The notes under the pieces were generated by a model. It ran no database searches. It saw only the letters and a list, made by a program, of their open reading frames with translations, and was not told the DNA's origin. From assembly GCA_000827265.1 (NCBI GenBank), contig KN834951.1, positions 4,154-16,130 on the forward strand: a DNA stretch of 11,977 nt, in the 5' to 3' direction. The position numbers and the translations under genes are program-made. Shown here piece after piece: positions 9,501 through 11,977 of this stretch. Position 1 is the stretch's first letter, and each line of letters begins with the position of its first letter. Source of the DNA: Collybiopsis luxurians FD-317 M1 (taxonomy: Eukaryota; Basidiomycota; Agaricomycetes; Agaricales; Omphalotaceae).

Positions 9501-10326
9501 GGATACCACCCACAGGCTAATGGACAAACTGAACATGCAAACCAGGAAGTAGAGAAGTACCTTCACTTATATGTTGGATGACAACAGGATGACTGGGCAG
9601 AACACTTACCTATGGCTGAATTTGTCATTAACTCCTGCACACACTCAGCCTTTGGGATGTCACCATTTGAAGTCACATATGGCTACCTTCCACTTTTCAA
9701 TATCCCAGTAGGTCAGTGCAGTGGGATGCCAAGGGTAGATGACCACATTCAAATCTTATGAGAGGCACGCCAGGATGCAGGAGCAGCATTGCACTTAGGA
9801 AAAAAGCAGCAGAAGGAAGGATATGAGAGGGGAAAGCAAAAGGCCCATCAATTCAAGGAGGGATTGTATGGCTAAGTGCAGAGGACATTAATCTCCAACT
9901 CTCCAGTGAGAAACTCAGAGAGTGCCAACTCAGACCATTCAAAATTCTCCAAAAGGTTGGACCCCTTGACTACTGGCTGGACCTGTCCCTTTCCCTTGAC
10001 TGGCTACACCCTGTATTCCACATTGATAAACTCTATCCTTGGAAAGGCAACTACATCAATGGGGAAATTCCAATGCCACCAGAGTGAATTTACTTGGAGG
10101 AAGAGGATGAGCCTGAGTATGAAGTGGAAGAGGTATTGGACAGCCATGTTTGGTGGAAAAGAATGGAATATCTGGTAAAGTGGAAAGGTATGATGCAGGC
10201 CATAACTCCTAGGAACTGGCCCAAAACTTGGAACATGCACCAGAAATGGTACAAAAATTTCACAGAAAACATCTGCACACACCTAAATTTGACCATTGAG
10301 AGTGATGGTCTCAAGGAGGGGGGTAA
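6558..10326 (+). pseudogene. pol: Element B pol: protease, RT, RNase H, integrase, chromodomain; heavily broken
   Basis: Frame 0 runs from the ATG at 6558. The aspartic protease motif VDCGT lies near 6741. RT spans about 7480-8250 with its active site YLDD at 7938-7949. RNase H lies at about 8370-8740 with the catalytic Asp (VDVS) kept. The integrase zinc finger is damaged (AGYPG for the usual AGHPG, CETY for CxxC), but the DDE residues remain at 9243, 9423 and 9531 with D-35-E spacing. After a 1-nt deletion near 9863 the frame continues through a GPF-like module. The chromodomain starts at about 10100, with the LVKWKG core near 10171, then shifts frame again near 10188 and ends at TAA 10324-10326. 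In-frame stops: TGA at 6687, 6816, 7233, 7380, 7419, 7440, 7569, 8037, 8208, 8637, 8772, 9378, 9426, 9579, 9759, 10085, 10297 and 10303; TAA at 6627 and 9117; TAG at 10210. Confidence 0.9.
10313..10323 (+). promoter_or_regulatory. Polypurine tract of element B
   Basis: AAGGAGGGGGG lies inside the last pol codons, followed by the natural pol stop TAA (10324-10326) and then the LTR at 10327. The tract therefore doubles as coding sequence, a compact arrangement seen in other fungal gypsy elements. The Pol frame of the tract encodes a short Gly run. Confidence 0.8.
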
Positions 10327-10645
10327 TGTTGCAAAGCTGGTATGAATACCTATTCCTAACCCCTATTCATTTCCCTTTCACTGTACACCTTTCACATGAC
10401 TGCATTTATGACTAACTTTCATATCAATACCTTTTGGACATATGACTGCTCCCAATCTCCACTTTGTACATTATCATTGTTCTTTTTCCATTTCCTTCCC
10501 ACTGTCATTGTTTTATTAATGAAGTGTTCCTTGTTTCTCTTCTTGCATCTGTTGCATGACTACATGCTCCATACCTTTTATTCTTGTAGCTGTCACTTAG
10601 CTGTTGTCTTCCAGTAGCATTAGTCCCTCTTACAGTTTGCTACAG

Positions 10646-10653
10646 TATATATA
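10646..10653 (+). promoter_or_regulatory. TATA box within the LTR of element B
   Basis: TATATATA sits about 320 bases into the LTR, between a pyrimidine-rich U3 and a candidate R-U5 stretch. This is the expected place for the promoter of the genomic RNA in the 5' copy. The evidence is motif and position only. Confidence 0.45.
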
Positions 10654-10688
10654 CCTACCATCTGTAACCTGAGTCCCCATCTTGACCT

Positions 10689-10764
10689 CTCTGTTGATTG
10701 GGACCAGGTGAGTATCCAGCCTGTACCAATAGACTATTTAATTAACTCTGTTGATTGGGACCAG
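10689..10764 (+). repeat. 19-bp direct repeat in the R-U5 part of the element B LTR
   Basis: CTCTGTTGATTGGGACCAG occurs exactly at 10689-10707 and 10746-10764, offset 57 bases. The bases between the copies are not themselves repeated, so this is a spaced duplication rather than a tandem array. It lies just downstream of the TATA box, in sequence that would be in the transcript leader. Confidence 0.8.
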
Positions 10765-10825
10765 CTTCTGCTTAACTGATTACTGCACTCTTGAAAGTCA
10801 CTCCACTGTATACTGCTATGTGACA

Positions 10826-10971
10826 TCTTCTAGTAATGTGTCCTAGGTGCAAACTTGAATGACATACTCATGTTTTAGAGAAAATGTCATTATAACATAC
10901 CTTTTCATGTTGCTCTAAGTAGTCAAAGCCTGAGTTGTAGATCTTTTTAAACAAGATACAATAAAATAAAG
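10826..10971 (-). pseudogene. Possible remnant of a split gene on the minus strand, cut by element B
   Basis: Read on the minus strand, 10971-10901 is an open 71-nt stretch preceded by TTTTACAG (acceptor-like) and followed by GTATGT at 10900. The 58-nt interval 10900-10843 has a CTAAA-type branch candidate and ends CACCTAG. The exon-like stretch encodes a hydrophilic peptide containing YNSGFDYLEQHEK. Joining across the interval keeps the frame open for the 17 bases that remain before the element B LTR end. I do not recognise the protein. Short open stretches with GT-AG borders also arise by chance, so this is tentative. Confidence 0.25.
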
Positions 10972-11275
10972 CTGTAAAATTGTGCTTAGAACACAGAATT
11001 TCTTCATATATAATACCTGTCAGTACCTGCAGGTCACTTGAAGAAAGTTAGATATGGACCTATAACCTGTCATTACAAGTGCATGGAATGGAATGCCGAG
11101 TTTCTGCCAGTGCTCAGACAATTATATGCCTAATCCAAGGCAGGCAATTTTGAATTGATCTAATTTTTGCAATTTATACAATTTTAGTTAGTTTTCATTA
11201 CATTGATGATCAATGATCCAGGATCTGCAAGGTAATTTATTCCAATCACTGAAGGGGGCATGAATCCCACCACAC
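10972..11275. other. AT-rich, CpG-poor flank with no supported gene
   Basis: About 300 bases hold no convincing frame on either strand. By eye there is one CpG (near 11097). Minor features are a 15-base near-perfect palindrome CATTGATGATCAATG at 11201-11215 and a short purine run GAAGGGGG at 11251-11258. Upstream exons of the minus-strand gene fragment could lie here, but the reading-frame evidence is too weak to place them. Confidence 0.5.
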
Positions 11276-11452
11276 TGTTATGCTGTACGCTATTTTTTCT
11301 GCTCTTTCCAACCAGTACACTCACCACACGACTCAATAATAGTTCTACCATTCAATCCAGACTCTCCAAATCTGACACGCATTTCTCAAGGCAAATTAAC
11401 CAGTTGCTCATTCCAAACTCCTATTCACAAGACCACATGTCTTCCCACAGAA

Positions 11453-11460
11453 TATAAAAG
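11453..11460 (+). promoter_or_regulatory. TATA box in the right-hand candidate LTR
   Basis: TATAAAAG, a near-consensus TATA box, is followed by a pyrimidine-rich stretch. If 11276-11947 is an LTR, this separates a U3 of about 180 bases from a long R-U5. If not, it could be the promoter of a gene beyond the right edge. Confidence 0.45.
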
Positions 11461-11564
11461 CCTCGTACTTACATCTCTCACAATAATGCTGTTATTACCT
11501 GAACTATCTTGACCTGTGTTGTTTCTGTTCTCTTGTTCACTAGTCTTGAATATTATTCTGCTTA

Positions 11565-11701
11565 ACACTGAGTCGAGCAAACCCCATTGACACTGAGTCA
11601 CTGGCATATCTACCTCTCACTTGTTGAACCAATCAACAAGACTATTTGACTGCTGTAGCCTTTTGAATATTCCATCTCGTAGGGTAAACGGACACTGAGT
11701 C
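11565..11701 (+). repeat. Three exact copies of ACACTGAGTC plus a related copy
   Basis: ACACTGAGTC occurs at 11565-11574, 11590-11599 and 11692-11701, and a related GCACTGAGCT at 11770-11779. They share one orientation and sit downstream of the TATA box, in the presumed transcribed part of the candidate LTR. They may be protein-binding sites or traces of internal duplication. Confidence 0.6.
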
Positions 11702-11977
11702 ACGAACCTCCCGAGTCAACCCTTGCTAATACTGTCTTCATGAGTTCTTTTGATACACTATTTCTAGTTGCACTGAGCTACTAGATTTATTATTCAACAC
11801 TCGAGGATCATTCCTCCACATCCAATACCAAAACCATACAGGACTTGTTCACCTGTCATATGTAGCAACTCCCCATCACATATTCTGTCTCAGCTGTGGT
11901 ATAATAAATTACTTTCTATTCATTGAACCTGCTACAAGCTTCTAACAACAAAGGTAGTAAAGGTCCTAACAAAATAA

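Larger units (their letters stand above)
5316..10825 (+). mobile_element. Element B: old, CpG-depleted Ty3/gypsy chromovirus, missing its 5' end here
   Basis: It contains gag, protease, RT, RNase H, integrase and chromodomain in the gypsy chromovirus order, then a polypurine tract and a 3' LTR. The sequence is entered in the middle of gag exactly where the element A LTR ends. CpG is almost absent: by eye about five in 5,510 bases (near 5868, 6461, 6574, 8487 and 9768). Twenty-four in-frame stops and three 1-nt deletions show that it cannot make functional proteins. The gag N-terminus and 5' LTR are expected to the left of element A, beyond the window. Confidence 0.88.
10327..10825 (+). repeat. 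3' LTR of element B, about 499 bp
   Basis: The left end TGTTGCA directly follows the pol stop. The right end is placed at TGTGACA (10819-10825). The two ends are not perfect inverted repeats now, but both become the 7-bp pair TGTCGCA/TGCGACA if each lost one CpG by C to T, the mutation type found throughout B. A TATA box and a pyrimidine-rich U3 are present and no CpG was seen. The 73-codon hydrophobic frame at 10396-10617 is explained by the pyrimidine-rich U3. The left border is firm; the right border is inferred and may be off. Confidence 0.65.
11276..11947 (+). repeat. Candidate LTR (possibly the 5' LTR of a third element), about 670 bp
   Basis: The stretch begins TGTTA and ends CTTCTAACA, a 5-bp inverted pair TGTTA/TAACA of LTR type. 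It contains a strong TATA box and repeated short motifs, and no long frame. CpG returns within it (about ten by eye in 11261-11977, against one in the preceding 435 bases), as expected of a younger insertion. No target-site duplication was found at these borders and no TGG-type primer binding site follows, so the end could instead be at CCTAACA (11971) or the stretch could be ordinary intergenic DNA. Element class is undetermined. Confidence 0.35.

Noticed and set aside
10396..10617. Plus-strand 73-codon frame rich in Phe/Leu/His that resembles a small membrane protein
   Set aside because: It lies in the pyrimidine-rich U3 of the element B LTR. T- and C-rich DNA gives hydrophobic translations by chance, and there is no supporting context.
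11201..11215. CATTGATGATCAATG palindrome as an operator
   Set aside because: It is short, AT-rich and isolated in a eukaryotic intergenic stretch. Chance is a sufficient explanation.
11251..11260. GAAGGGGGCA as a polypurine tract before a 3' LTR at 11261
   Set aside because: The sequence upstream shows no pol coding trace and is CpG-poor, while the sequence downstream is not. The two sides therefore do not look like one element.
11260..11457. 65-codon frame starting with a signal-peptide-like stretch (MNPTTLLCCTLFFLLF)
   Set aside because: It overlaps the candidate LTR, starts before its left end and runs across the TATA box. The hydrophobic start comes from a T-rich run. A secreted peptide cannot be excluded without expression data, but nothing supports it.
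11948..11971. Primer binding site after the right-hand candidate LTR
   Set aside because: There is no TGG directly after either possible LTR end. The string AAAGGTAGTAAAGG does not match a tRNA 3' end that I can name.

Overview
The window is a transposon-dense, apparently gene-poor stretch of a fungal nuclear genome, most likely a filamentous basidiomycete (mushroom-forming lineage). I infer this from the style of the Ty3/gypsy (Metaviridae) chromodomain elements, from short GTATGT...AG introns of 58-67 nt, and from strong CpG-directed decay. No intact host gene, rRNA, tRNA or CRISPR array was found. I ran no database searches; family names rest on visible motifs.

Element A (1-5315, + strand) is the 3' part of a fairly young Ty3/gypsy element. 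It holds a pol pseudogene cut at the window edge just before the reverse transcriptase YLDD motif, then RNase H, integrase and a chromodomain-like C-terminus (1-2610). Next comes a third gene of unknown function (2726-5072) with its own TATA-like box and one 67-nt intron that splices in phase. A polypurine tract (5089-5100) and a complete 215-bp LTR (5101-5315, TGTAA...TTACA) follow. Element A keeps normal CpG content and carries only three in-frame stops, all TGA, with no visible indel.

Element B (5316-10825, + strand) is a much older Ty3/gypsy chromovirus whose gag is entered in mid-frame exactly at the end of the element A LTR. The simplest reading is that A inserted into the gag of B, so the start of B lies to the left of A, outside the window. 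B has gag with two zinc knuckles, a TAATG gag/pol overlap, and pol with protease, RT, RNase H, integrase and chromodomain. Its natural pol stop abuts a 3' LTR at 10327-10825. By eye B keeps only about five CpG dinucleotides in 5.5 kb. It carries 24 in-frame stops, 20 of them TGA where family members usually have Arg (CGA), plus three 1-nt deletions.

Right flank: 10826-11260 is also CpG-poor and holds, on the minus strand, what may be remnants of an intron-containing gene broken by the insertion of B. From about 11276 CpG reappears, along with a TATA box, repeated ACACTGAGTC motifs and TGTTA...TAACA ends. This is probably a younger LTR, possibly the left end of another element running out of the window.

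Layered history inferred: older sequence, insertion of B, CpG-directed mutation, then insertion of A and probably of the right-hand LTR.
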